Below are positions 39,867 to 47,867 of a DNA stretch of 64,000 nt, one piece after another. The notes below the pieces were generated by a model. It saw only the letters and a list, made by a program, of their open reading frames with translations. It ran no database searches and was not told the origin of the DNA. How positions within the stretch are numbered: position 1 is the first letter of the stretch; each line of letters opens with the position of its first letter. The translations under genes were made by a program, and so were the position numbers. Origin of the DNA: Pseudomonas sp. SST3. GTDB taxonomy: Bacteria; Pseudomonadota; Gammaproteobacteria; Pseudomonadales; Pseudomonadaceae. The DNA is taken from the NCBI RefSeq assembly GCF_003325755.1, contig NZ_QORI02000012.1, forward strand, positions 1 to 64,000, given 5' to 3'.

Positions 39867-40973
39867 ATGAACAAGCCGTTGCTTCCCTACCAGCTAAGCA
39901 GTCTGATTCCGCTCAACGCGCTTTCGCCTCGTCGTCTCCAGATGCTCCGTGAGCAGCTGGTCCCTCGACACTTGCTCGCTGGTCAGCTTCTGTTCGAGGG
40001 CAGGGCCGGCGCCAGCTCGAGCTATTTTCTGCTCACCGGCACGTTGTCCATGCAAGGGGCGGATGGCGCGCAATGGCAAATGACCGGCGGTTCCTCTGAA
40101 AGCTGCTATGCATTCAGCGCCAGTGGCCGACTGGATCGGGTGTGGGCGCTGGAAGATTCCAGTGTGTTGGTGCTCGACAGCGTCTTGCTGGATGGATTGC
40201 TGTCCTGGCAACAGGCTCATGCTGATCTGCTATTGGAGCTGGTTACCGCTGGCGAACTGACCGATTGGCTTGAGGAACTGCTGGAAAACCCGTTGTTCGC
40301 CAAGGTGCCGCCGGAAAATGTGCGGAACATGTTGCGCAAGCTCGAACCGCTCGAGCTGCCCGCCGGGCACGTACTGCTGCGTGAAGGTGAAGCCGGTGAC
40401 TGCTGCTATTTTCTCAAGAGCGGTCGCGCGGAGGTCATGATCGGCTTGGGTCGAGACGAGCAGGTGGTCGCCGAGTTGGGCGTCGGTAGCTGCTTTGGTG
40501 AAGAAGCCCTGCTGACCGAGCATGCGCGCAACGCCACCGTGACAACGCTCGAAGACGCCTGCGTATTGCGTCTGGCGCGGCAGGACTTCATCACCTTGCT
40601 GAGTGCGCCGGTGATCGACGAGCTAGACCTTGCGCAGGCGAATGGGTTGCTCGCCCAAGGCGCGCAATGGCTGGATGTCCGCTTGATCGACGAATACCAG
40701 CGTGGCCATGCGTTGCAGGCGCTGAACATGCCATTGCATTTGTTGCGGCTGAAGACGCGGCTGCTAAAACAGGATCGGGTCTATCTGTGTTACTGCGACA
40801 GCGGCAAGCGTAGCGCCAGCGCAGTCTTTCTGTTGACCCAGCTGGGCTTCACTGCCTACCCGCTACGCGGTGGCCTCGATGCCCTGTCGGCCGAGGAATA
40901 CGCGACCCTGCTCTGTGAGCAGGGCAGCGGCTACCTTGCCCGCTCCGGTGGCCGTACCGAGCGTAGCGGCTGA
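39867..40973 (+). CDS. cyclic-nucleotide-binding and rhodanese domain protein
   Basis: 368 residues with two Crp-type cyclic-nucleotide-binding domains in tandem (about 15-125, degenerate; about 140-250, with GHVLLREGEAGDCCYFLKSGRAEV and FGEEALLTEHARNATV) and a C-terminal rhodanese domain (about 260-355) with the active-site Cys in YLCYCDSGKRSASA. There is no DNA-binding domain and no membrane helix, so it is probably a cytoplasmic sensor-effector for a nucleotide signal with sulfurtransferase-like output. It is 21 bp after the PLP enzyme, which could be a sulfide-releasing desulfhydrase; a functional link is possible but unproven. Confidence 0.85.
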   Translation: MNKPLLPYQLSSLIPLNALSPRRLQMLREQLVPRHLLAGQLLFEGRAGASSSYFLLTGTLSMQGADGAQWQMTGGSSESCYAFSASGRLDRVWALEDSSVLVLDSVLLDGLLSWQQAHADLLLELVTAGELTDWLEELLENPLFAKVPPENVRNMLRKLEPLELPAGHVLLREGEAGDCCYFLKSGRAEVMIGLGRDEQVVAELGVGSCFGEEALLTEHARNATVTTLEDACVLRLARQDFITLLSAPVIDELDLAQANGLLAQGAQWLDVRLIDEYQRGHALQALNMPLHLLRLKTRLLKQDRVYLCYCDSGKRSASAVFLLTQLGFTAYPLRGGLDALSAEEYATLLCEQGSGYLARSGGRTERSG

Positions 40974-40994
40974 TCGTACCCTGGCACGACGCAG

Positions 40995-42215
40995 TCAATA
41001 GAGCGCAGCGAGTGCCCAGCCTGCAATGCCCCCTGCCAACACCACCAGCCAAGGCGACAGCTTCCAGACCAACAATGCGACCAGCGCGATCAGCGCCAGA
41101 GCAAAATCGCCGCTGCTGAAGATGGCGCTGGTCCAGACCGGATCGTAAAGCGCCGCCAGCAGCAGGCCGACCACCCCTGCATTCACGCCCGCCAGCGCCG
41201 CCTGTACATGACGGTTGGCACGTAGCCGATCCCAGAACGGCATGACGCCGAACACCAGCAGAAACGAAGGGGTGAATATCGCGACGAGACATACCGCTGC
41301 ACTTATCAGACTGGTGATCCCGCTGTTCATCGATCCGCCGAGAAACGCGGAAAAGGTAAACAGTGGCCCCGGCACCGCTTGGGCGGCGCCGTAGCCAGCG
41401 AGAAAGGTGTCGTTGCTGACCCAGCCATTGGGTACGACCTCGGCTTGCAGCAATGGCAACACCACATGACCACCACCGAAGACCAGCGCGCCGGCTCGAT
41501 AGAACGAATCGAGCAACGCCAGCAGCTGGTTCGTCGAGGTGGCGGCCAGTGCTGGCAACACCACCAGCAGAACGAAGAACAGCAGCAGAAACAGGCTGGC
41601 AGCCGATTGGCCTCCGGGCGGCTGACCGGGCGCGGTTGAAGTGTTAGTAGTCGGGCGAAACAACATCAGCCCGATCAAGCCTGCCAGTGCAATGATCCCA
41701 AGCTGTGCCCAGGCGCTGGGTAGAACCAGTACCCCACAAGCGGCAAGCAACGCGATGGTTGTGCGCATTCCGTCGGTACATAGGTTTCGCGCCATGCCCC
41801 ATACGGCCTGGGCCACGACCGCCACCGCGACGATCTTCAGACCATGCAGGAACCCCTCCGGAACGGCGTCTCCCCAACTGGCGATGCCCAGGGCGAACAG
41901 TGTCAGCGCGATTGCTGAGGGCAAGGTAAAACCGGCCCAGGCGGCTAGCGAGCCGCGGTAACCGCCACGCAGCAATCCAACGGCGATTCCGACCTGGCTG
42001 CTGGCCGGCCCCGGCAGGAACTGGCAGAGCGCAACCAGATCGGCATAGCGCGTTTCATCCAACCAGCGGCGGCGGCTGACGAATTCTTCGCGAAAATAAC
42101 CGAGATGGGCGACCGGGCCGCCAAAGGAGGTCAATCCCAGGCGCAGGAATACCAGGAAGATGGACCATGTGCTCGAACGCTGTGGGGGGGCAGAATCGGA
42201 GGGTGTAGAGGACAT
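40995..42215 (-). CDS. chrA: chromate efflux transporter ChrA
   Basis: CHR-family membrane transporter that expels chromate. 406 residues, bidomain form: two homologous halves, each starting with the signature (FLRLGLTSFGGPVAHLGYFREEF; FYRAGALVFGGGHVVLPLLQ) and containing QFLPGPASSQ or AVPGPLFTFSAFLGG, with about 10-12 helices. It is monocistronic, with no chrB regulator adjacent. Confidence 0.93.
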   Translation of the reverse strand: MSSTPSDSAPPQRSSTWSIFLVFLRLGLTSFGGPVAHLGYFREEFVSRRRWLDETRYADLVALCQFLPGPASSQVGIAVGLLRGGYRGSLAAWAGFTLPSAIALTLFALGIASWGDAVPEGFLHGLKIVAVAVVAQAVWGMARNLCTDGMRTTIALLAACGVLVLPSAWAQLGIIALAGLIGLMLFRPTTNTSTAPGQPPGGQSAASLFLLLFFVLLVVLPALAATSTNQLLALLDSFYRAGALVFGGGHVVLPLLQAEVVPNGWVSNDTFLAGYGAAQAVPGPLFTFSAFLGGSMNSGITSLISAAVCLVAIFTPSFLLVFGVMPFWDRLRANRHVQAALAGVNAGVVGLLLAALYDPVWTSAIFSSGDFALALIALVALLVWKLSPWLVVLAGGIAGWALAALY

Positions 42216-42308
42216 CTGTAGGCCGTTTCGGTTGCCGTAGGATCAGTTCAGCTGACACGATAGTGTGCATCAGGAAGATGACAGTTCAATGAGCCAAGGC
42301 GGCGCTGC

Positions 42309-43238
42309 TCACTTTGGCCAGCTGTCAGGTACCACGAATAAGCGTGCGCTCTCGACCCAGCGACCCTTGGTATCGGGTTCGAGGCGCGCCAAAAGCCTTG
42401 CCTGCTTGCCGTCGGCTCCGGCAACCCAACGCTCGACGTCCTCGGCTGGCCAGATCTGGCTATCGTTCAGGTGCGCCGGGGCCAGCCAGGCTTGGCGAGG
42501 TAGAGGCTGCCAGCGCACAGCGCCACCGGCGATAGCCGAGTGTGCCCAATCACGTTGCCGCAGCCAGCGCCCGCAAAGGTGCAGCGGATTGGCGCCGGCG
42601 GGAGGCTCGCAACCGGTCTGCTCGGGCTGAAACAGGTAGCCGCCGAGCCAGAGCGCGCTGTTTATTTCACCGCAGGTCAGCTCGGCAAGGAGCGCCTTCG
42701 CGTGTGCGCTTGATGAAAGCTGGAGCTGATGTTCACAGAGGCGTCGTAGTTTTATATCCAGCCGATCATGGCTGCCCGGTCCCAGCCAGTGATCGTGCCG
42801 GCTGCGATCGCCGGTCTCGAGGCCCAAGTAGAATTTCACTGCCAACTCAAGGTGATGCACGCCTTCGGCGTCGTGCAGAATCAGATCCAGCTCGCCGAGA
42901 GTATGACCCTCGTGACGGATCGGTAGATTGGACACCAGCAGCTCGACATCCGGAGCCTGGCCCAGCGCGAACTGCCACAGACGTTCGTAATACAGGCCTA
43001 ACCGGCGAACGCTGTGTTGTGCCAGCCAGGCCTGGAGCACGGTCGGCTGGCCATCATGCGACAGCAGCCAGTCGGCCAGTTCGCCGGGTTGAGAAGCCCA
43101 GCGGCTGGCCGCGAGTGGGTGACGCTGGGGCGCGAGCGCATCGCTCAATAGCGGCGGCGACAGTAACGCCCAAGCGAGATCCCGCACCTGAGGGTGCACT
43201 AACCTGGGCATCAGTTCGGCAAGGCAGGGAAGGTTCAT
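42309..43238 (-). CDS. DUF1853-family protein
   Basis: 309 residues. It contains GELDLILHDAEGVHHLELAVKFYLG, which resembles a PD-(D/E)xK nuclease core (Asp, then E-x-x-K at LELAVKF), so a nuclease-like fold is plausible; activity is not established. There is no signal peptide. The plus-strand open frame over the same bases (42542-43447) is an artefact that extends nadK upstream. Confidence 0.8.
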   Translation of the reverse strand: MNLPCLAELMPRLVHPQVRDLAWALLSPPLLSDALAPQRHPLAASRWASQPGELADWLLSHDGQPTVLQAWLAQHSVRRLGLYYERLWQFALGQAPDVELLVSNLPIRHEGHTLGELDLILHDAEGVHHLELAVKFYLGLETGDRSRHDHWLGPGSHDRLDIKLRRLCEHQLQLSSSAHAKALLAELTCGEINSALWLGGYLFQPEQTGCEPPAGANPLHLCGRWLRQRDWAHSAIAGGAVRWQPLPRQAWLAPAHLNDSQIWPAEDVERWVAGADGKQARLLARLEPDTKGRWVESARLFVVPDSWPK

Positions 43239-43447
43239 GCATCAAGCATAGACGGGTTGGTTTGCTGCCACTTCCCGGTTTCGCCCATAATCGCTGCGCC
43301 GCACGGCAACGGTACTCCGGGCCAAGCGCGGCGTTGAACTCAAACATGCCCGCGCGACACCAACCTAGTGCCTGTTACGCTCCGGCCGGCCCGCGACCCC
43401 TCGACGCTTGTCTGCCCGTTACCAGTCACGCCTATCAGGGAGCTTCA

Positions 43448-44335
43448 ATGGATCAGTTCCGCAATATCGGCATCATCGGTCGCCTGGGCAGTTCCCAGGT
43501 GCTGGATACCATCCGCCGGTTGAAAAGATTCCTCGTAGCGCGTCATTTGCATGTCATTCTCGAAGAGAACATCGCCGAGGTGCTGCCGGGCCATGGCATG
43601 CAGACCTCGTCACGGCAAAGGCTGGGCGAGTCTTGCGATCTGGTGATCGTAGTGGGCGGTGATGGCAGTCTGCTCGGTGCTGCGCGGGCGATGGCCAGGC
43701 ATCGTGTGCCGGTGCTGGGGATCAACCGTGGCAGCCTGGGCTTCCTCACCGACATCCGCCCGGATGAGCTGGAGGAGAAGGTCGCCGAGGTACTCAGTGG
43801 CCAGTACACGCTGGAGAATCGCTTCCTGCTCGAAGCGCAGGTACGGCGTTTCGAGGAGTCCATCGGGGAAGGCGATGCGCTCAACGACGTAGTGCTGCAT
43901 CCGGGGAAGTCGACGCGGATGATCGAGTTCGAGCTGTATATCGACGGCCAGTTCGTCTGCAGTCAGAAAGCCGACGGGCTGATCGTGGCGACGCCGACAG
44001 GCTCCACGGCCTACTCGCTTTCCGCCGGCGGGCCGATCATGCATCCGCGTCTGGATGCCCTCGTCATCGTGCCAATGTATCCCCATACCTTGTCCAGCCG
44101 GCCGATCGTGGTGGATGGCAATAGCGAACTGAAAATCGTGGTCTCGCCGAACATGCAGATCTATCCGCAAGTCTCGTGTGACGGCCAGAATCATTTCACC
44201 TGTGCGCCGGGCGATACCGTCACGGTGCGCAAGAAGCCACAGAAGCTGCACCTGATCCACCCACTCGACCACAATTATTACGAGGTCTGCCGTACCAAGC
44301 TTGGCTGGGGTAGTCGCCTCGGTGGAGGGGAATAG
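43448..44335 (+). CDS. nadK: NAD kinase
   Basis: ATP- or polyphosphate-dependent phosphorylation of NAD to NADP. 295 residues from the ATG at 43448 (MDQFRNIGIIGRLGS) with GGGAG upstream. GGDG at 70-73, NRGSLGFLTDI, the NDVVLHPGKST segment and GLIVATPTGSTAYSLSAGGPIM are intact. The reading frame is open for 900 bp upstream, but that part lies antisense to the DUF1853 gene. The following gene begins at its last base (TAGTG). Confidence 0.96.
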   Translation: MDQFRNIGIIGRLGSSQVLDTIRRLKRFLVARHLHVILEENIAEVLPGHGMQTSSRQRLGESCDLVIVVGGDGSLLGAARAMARHRVPVLGINRGSLGFLTDIRPDELEEKVAEVLSGQYTLENRFLLEAQVRRFEESIGEGDALNDVVLHPGKSTRMIEFELYIDGQFVCSQKADGLIVATPTGSTAYSLSAGGPIMHPRLDALVIVPMYPHTLSSRPIVVDGNSELKIVVSPNMQIYPQVSCDGQNHFTCAPGDTVTVRKKPQKLHLIHPLDHNYYEVCRTKLGWGSRLGGGE

Positions 44336-45294
44336 TGATCGTTGATCCGGAGCGCAGCTACGATCTCATCGGAGACGTGCACGGTTGCGCCCTTACCCTG
44401 GTACGCCTGCTCGACCAGCTCGGCTATCGCCAGCGAAACGGCGTCTGGCAGCACGCTCGGCGGCAGGTGATCTTTCTCGGCGACATCATCGACCGCGGTC
44501 CGCGCATCCGCGAAGCGCTGCATCTGGTGCACGACATGGTCGAGGCGAACCAGGCCTACTGCATCATGGGCAATCATGAATTCAATGCGCTGGGCTGGTA
44601 CACGCCAGCCCCACCAGAGAGCGGCAAGACCTTTGTCCGCGAACACACACCGCGCTATGAAATGCTGCTGCAGCAGACCTTCCAACAGTTCGAGCACTAT
44701 CCGGCTGAATGGCAGGCGTTCCGCGAGTGGTTCATGGAGCTGCCGCTGTTTCTGCAGAATGAGCGTTTCCGCGTGGTGCATGCCTGTTGGGACAACGCCG
44801 TGATTGACCAGCTGCGCCAGCGCTTGAACCAGGGGCGGGTTGATCCGGAATTTCTTTGTGACGCGGCGTTTTCCGAAGGGTTTGCTGCCAAGGCGCTGGA
44901 TCGTCTCCTGCGTGGCACAGACATGCCGCTGCCGGAGGGCCTGACACTGACGAGCGCCGAGGGATTTACCCGCAGCTTCTTCCGCACCAAGTTCTGGGAA
45001 GAGAACCCCAAGACTTACGGCGATATCGTGTTTCAGCCCGACGGTCTGCCAGAAAAAGCGGCGCGTCTGCCGCTCAGCGATAGTCAGAAGAGTCGCCTGT
45101 TCCTCTATGGCCCTGACGACCCGTTGTTGTTCGTCGGGCATTACTGGCGTAGCGGTGAACCCGCACCGATACGCCACAACCTGGCCTGCCTGGATTACAG
45201 TGCGGTGAAGTTCGGCAAGCTGGTTGCTTACCGGCTCGACCAGGAAACCCGACTCGACCCGGCGAAGTTCGTCTGGGTGAATGTGGAGCGTTAG
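44335..45294 (+). CDS. calcineurin-like metallophosphoesterase
   Basis: 319 residues with a complete metallophosphatase signature: GDVHG near 13, GDIIDRG near 49, GNHE near 80, VVHACWD near 145 and GHYW near 268. It resembles PP1-like/diadenosine tetraphosphatase-type enzymes, but the substrate is open. GTG start overlapping the nadK stop by one base indicates translational coupling; the rhomboid gene starts directly after its stop. Confidence 0.88.
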   Translation: MIVDPERSYDLIGDVHGCALTLVRLLDQLGYRQRNGVWQHARRQVIFLGDIIDRGPRIREALHLVHDMVEANQAYCIMGNHEFNALGWYTPAPPESGKTFVREHTPRYEMLLQQTFQQFEHYPAEWQAFREWFMELPLFLQNERFRVVHACWDNAVIDQLRQRLNQGRVDPEFLCDAAFSEGFAAKALDRLLRGTDMPLPEGLTLTSAEGFTRSFFRTKFWEENPKTYGDIVFQPDGLPEKAARLPLSDSQKSRLFLYGPDDPLLFVGHYWRSGEPAPIRHNLACLDYSAVKFGKLVAYRLDQETRLDPAKFVWVNVER

Positions 45295-46152
45295 ATGGCC
45301 GTAGTAGAGGCGTTGCGCCTGCCATTGTCAGAGGATCTGAGCGGTTTCATCGCGTTGCTGCAGCGCCTGCGGGTGCCTTGTCGGGTATCCGAGGAGGCGG
45401 GTCAGCAGGTGCTGCGTGTGCCAGAGGAGACGGCCGAGCAGGTGCGCGAGCTCTATCAGCGCTACCCGCAAGGGGACGGGGCGGTGATAGCCGAGCAACC
45501 AGCACGTCGCGGCGCGGGGTTCGTAGCGAGCCTGCGCCGCAGTCCGCTGACCGCGGCGGTATTGCTGCTGACGCTGGTAGCCGCTGCGATCACCATGCTT
45601 GGCGAGAATTTCGACACCATCCGCTGGTTCAGCTTCAGCGACTTCCGCATCGACGGCGAGTATGCCTATTTCGCGACCCTCGAACAGACCCTGGCAGAAG
45701 GGCAGTGGTGGCGGTTGATCACACCGATCTTCGTCCACTTCGGTTTTCTTCATCTGGCAATGAATTCAATGTGGTACTGGGAGCTTGGTCGGCGCATCGA
45801 GTATCGCCAGGGCGCCTTGATGCTGCTCGGATTCACATTGCTTTTCGGCGCGGTCTCCAACCTGTCGCAATACATCTTCGGTGGGCCTGGCATCTTCGGT
45901 GGCCTGTCCGGCGTACTCTATGGGCTGCTGGGTCATTGCTGGTTGTTTCAGAAGCTGTCGCCGGACGAGGCTTACCGCCTCCCGCCCGGAGTGGTGGTGC
46001 TGATGCTGATCTGGTTGGTGGTGTGTCTGACTGGCGTGATCGAGGTGCTCAGTTTCGGCGCTCTTGCTATCGCCAACGCCGCCCATGTCGGTGGACTGAT
46101 CGCTGGCTGCGTCACTGGCATCATCGGTGGGCTACTGGCGAGAAGGGGCTAG
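45295..46152 (+). CDS. rhomboid-family intramembrane serine protease, GlpG-like
   Basis: 285 residues: a cytoplasmic N-terminal domain of about 75 residues, then six to seven transmembrane helices. Catalytic dyad Ser205 (FGGLSGVLYGLLG) and His264 (ANAAHVGGLIAG), plus the HFGFLHLAMNSMWYW helix with its oxyanion Asn/His region. It should cleave membrane proteins within the bilayer. It begins immediately after the phosphoesterase stop (0 bp), so nadK-phosphoesterase-rhomboid form one operon. Confidence 0.92.
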   Translation: MAVVEALRLPLSEDLSGFIALLQRLRVPCRVSEEAGQQVLRVPEETAEQVRELYQRYPQGDGAVIAEQPARRGAGFVASLRRSPLTAAVLLLTLVAAAITMLGENFDTIRWFSFSDFRIDGEYAYFATLEQTLAEGQWWRLITPIFVHFGFLHLAMNSMWYWELGRRIEYRQGALMLLGFTLLFGAVSNLSQYIFGGPGIFGGLSGVLYGLLGHCWLFQKLSPDEAYRLPPGVVVLMLIWLVVCLTGVIEVLSFGALAIANAAHVGGLIAGCVTGIIGGLLARRG

Positions 46153-46284
46153 AGCCAGGCGTCGAACCGCAAGCGACAGCACGCCGCCTTTACGGAAGAC
46201 CTCAGGGCTTTTCTTGCAATTGAAGCTTGCGGCTTATAGCGGCGTCTTCCGTTAGAATGCGCGCTTGTTCACCGGGAGCCGGCC

Positions 46285-46560
46285 ATGTCGTCCTTTATCG
46301 AAGCCATCGAAAACATCACCCCCGAAATCTACGAAAACCTGAAAACCGCCGTCGAACTGGGCAAGTGGAGCGACGGTCGCAAGCTGACCCCCGAGCAGAA
46401 GGAAATCTGCCTCGGTGCGATGATCGCCTGGGAAATCCAGAACCTGCCGGAAGAGGAGCGCACCGGCTACATGGGCGGTCAGGAATGCGCCTCCAAAAGC
46501 AAAAACAAGGCGCCTATCGATACCAGCCTGTTCGCACCGGCTTCCGGAACGCGGCACTAA
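46285..46560 (+). CDS. yeaC: DUF1315 (YeaC-family) protein
   Basis: 91-residue cytoplasmic protein with the YeaC pattern ITPEIYENLKTAVELGKWSDGRKLTPEQKEICLGAMIAWE. Function unknown. Its TAA stop is part of the 3-bp duplication flanking the MITE-like element that follows. Before that insertion, stop and start would have formed TAATG with the DUF2797 gene, so the two were probably a coupled pair. Confidence 0.88.
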   Translation: MSSFIEAIENITPEIYENLKTAVELGKWSDGRKLTPEQKEICLGAMIAWEIQNLPEEERTGYMGGQECASKSKNKAPIDTSLFAPASGTRH

Positions 46561-46825
46561 GGGTCTGCTCCCGTTTCGTTCGCGGCCGCGCCGGAGCCAG
46601 TTTTTGCGCGGGGCAAGGCATGAGGAGAGAAGTTTGGTTATTTCAAATAAACGACGAATAACGCAGCACCACGCAAAAACTGGCCCGGCCCTGCGGGTTG
46701 CGCGTCAAATCGCGCCATGCGGCGTTGCGGGACTTGGCAAGGGAGTGACCATTACCTGCGTCCCGCGCCTTGCCTGGCGCAATTTGACGCTGCAACGCGG
46801 CTCGCGACGAAGCGGGAGCAGACCC
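46561..46825. mobile_element. 265-bp MITE-like palindromic element
   Basis: Non-coding element with 13-bp perfect terminal inverted repeats GGGTCTGCTCCCG (imperfect to about 29 bp), flanked by TAA on both sides (46558-46560 and 46826-46828), consistent with a 3-bp target duplication. Two further nested inverted repeats lie inside: GCCAGTTTTTGCG (46596-46608 with 46672-46684, perfect 13 bp) and GCGTCAAATCGCGCCA (46702-46717 with 46775-46790, 15 of 16). There is no transposase gene. TNA-type 3-bp duplications are known for some IS5-family subgroups, a possible but unproven helper. Confidence 0.8.
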
Positions 46826-46827
46826 TA

Positions 46828-47661
46828 ATGCTTGAACTAGGACGCGGCGCCCTGAGCAAAATGTCGATTCAGCTAGGCGAGCAGGCACAGTATTCATTCC
46901 GTCTGAATGACCAGCTGGTGCCGGTCAATCCACTGATCGGCAAGACGCTGCGGCTGGAATACCTTGGCGCCATCCATTGCAGCCACTGCGGTCGCAAGAC
47001 CAACAAGAGCTTCAGTCAGGGCTATTGCTACCCCTGCTTCAAGAAGCTGCCGCAATGCGACATCTGCATCATGAGTCCCGAGAAGTGCCACCACGATTTC
47101 GGCACCTGTCGGGACCCGCAGTGGGGTATGGACTTCTGCATGACCGATCATGTGGTCTACCTGGCCAACTCGTCGGGCATCAAAGTGGGCATCACCCGCG
47201 CGACGCAATTGCCGACTCGCTGGCTCGATCAGGGCGCGAGCCAGGCGTTGCCTATCATGCGCGTCGCCACCCGCCAGCAGTCGGGTATGGTCGAAGACCT
47301 GTTGCGCAGCCAGGTGGCCGACCGGACCAATTGGCGCGCTTTGCTGAAGGGCGATGCCGAACCGCTTGATCTGATCGAGATACGCGAGAAAATCTTCGAT
47401 GCCTGTGCCGATGGGCTGCATGCCTTGCAACACCGCTACGGGTTGCAAGCAATTCAGCCAGTGGCGGACACCGAAGTGCTGGAGATTCGTTATCCGGTCG
47501 ATGCCTATCCAACCAAGATCGTCAGCCTCGATCTGGAAAAGACGCCGGTGGTCGAAGGCACCCTGCGCGGCATCAAGGGTCAATACCTGATCCTCGATAC
47601 GGGCGTGATCAACATCCGCAAGTTCACGTCTTACCAAATTGCCGCAAGCAGCACGCCATAA
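46828..47661 (+). CDS. DUF2797-family cysteine-rich protein
   Basis: 277 residues. Many paired cysteines between about 50 and 110 (CSHCGRKT, GYCYPCFKKLPQCDICIM, CHHDFGTC, DFC) suggest zinc binding; the part VYLANSSGIKVGITRATQLPTRWLDQGA looks like the GIY-YIG-type core seen in DUF2797. Activity unknown. ATG at 46828 is the first codon after the element, and its first A belongs to the duplicated TAA. The ribosome site is now element DNA (GGGAGCAG), so its translation signal was supplied or altered by the insertion. Confidence 0.82.
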   Translation: MLELGRGALSKMSIQLGEQAQYSFRLNDQLVPVNPLIGKTLRLEYLGAIHCSHCGRKTNKSFSQGYCYPCFKKLPQCDICIMSPEKCHHDFGTCRDPQWGMDFCMTDHVVYLANSSGIKVGITRATQLPTRWLDQGASQALPIMRVATRQQSGMVEDLLRSQVADRTNWRALLKGDAEPLDLIEIREKIFDACADGLHALQHRYGLQAIQPVADTEVLEIRYPVDAYPTKIVSLDLEKTPVVEGTLRGIKGQYLILDTGVINIRKFTSYQIAASSTP

Positions 47662-47706
47662 GCTTCAGGCGTGTCGCCATTGGGGGTAGGGTGGATCACG
47701 CTTAAT

Positions 47707-47810
47707 GATCATTCCCACGCTCCGCGCGGTAACGCAGCGCGAGACGCTCAGCGTCTCAAGGACGCAGAGTGTCCAGTAATGGGTTCCCACGCGGGAGCGT
47801 AGGAACCATC
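47707..47810. repeat. structured intergenic repeat, about 104 bp
   Basis: Imperfect inverted ends (GATCATTCCCACGCTCCGCG at 47707-47726 against 47790-47810) enclosing a perfect 17-nt hairpin GAGACGCTCAGCGTCTC (47741-47757) and GGACGCAGAGTGTCC (47760-47774). It resembles the abundant TTCCCACGCTC-type repeat found between genes in many Pseudomonas genomes. Confidence 0.7.
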
Positions 47811-47867
47811 GGAATTCACCTGCAGCTTCAAGCTCGCTGCTTGAGCTGCCGCGAAGAGGCCTACCAG

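Noticed and set aside
42542..43447. Long in-frame upstream extension of nadK (about 300 codons)
   Set aside because: It lies antisense to the DUF1853 gene, has Arg/Ala/Pro-rich shadow composition and no NAD kinase homology; the ATG at 43448 with its ribosome site gives the normal family length.
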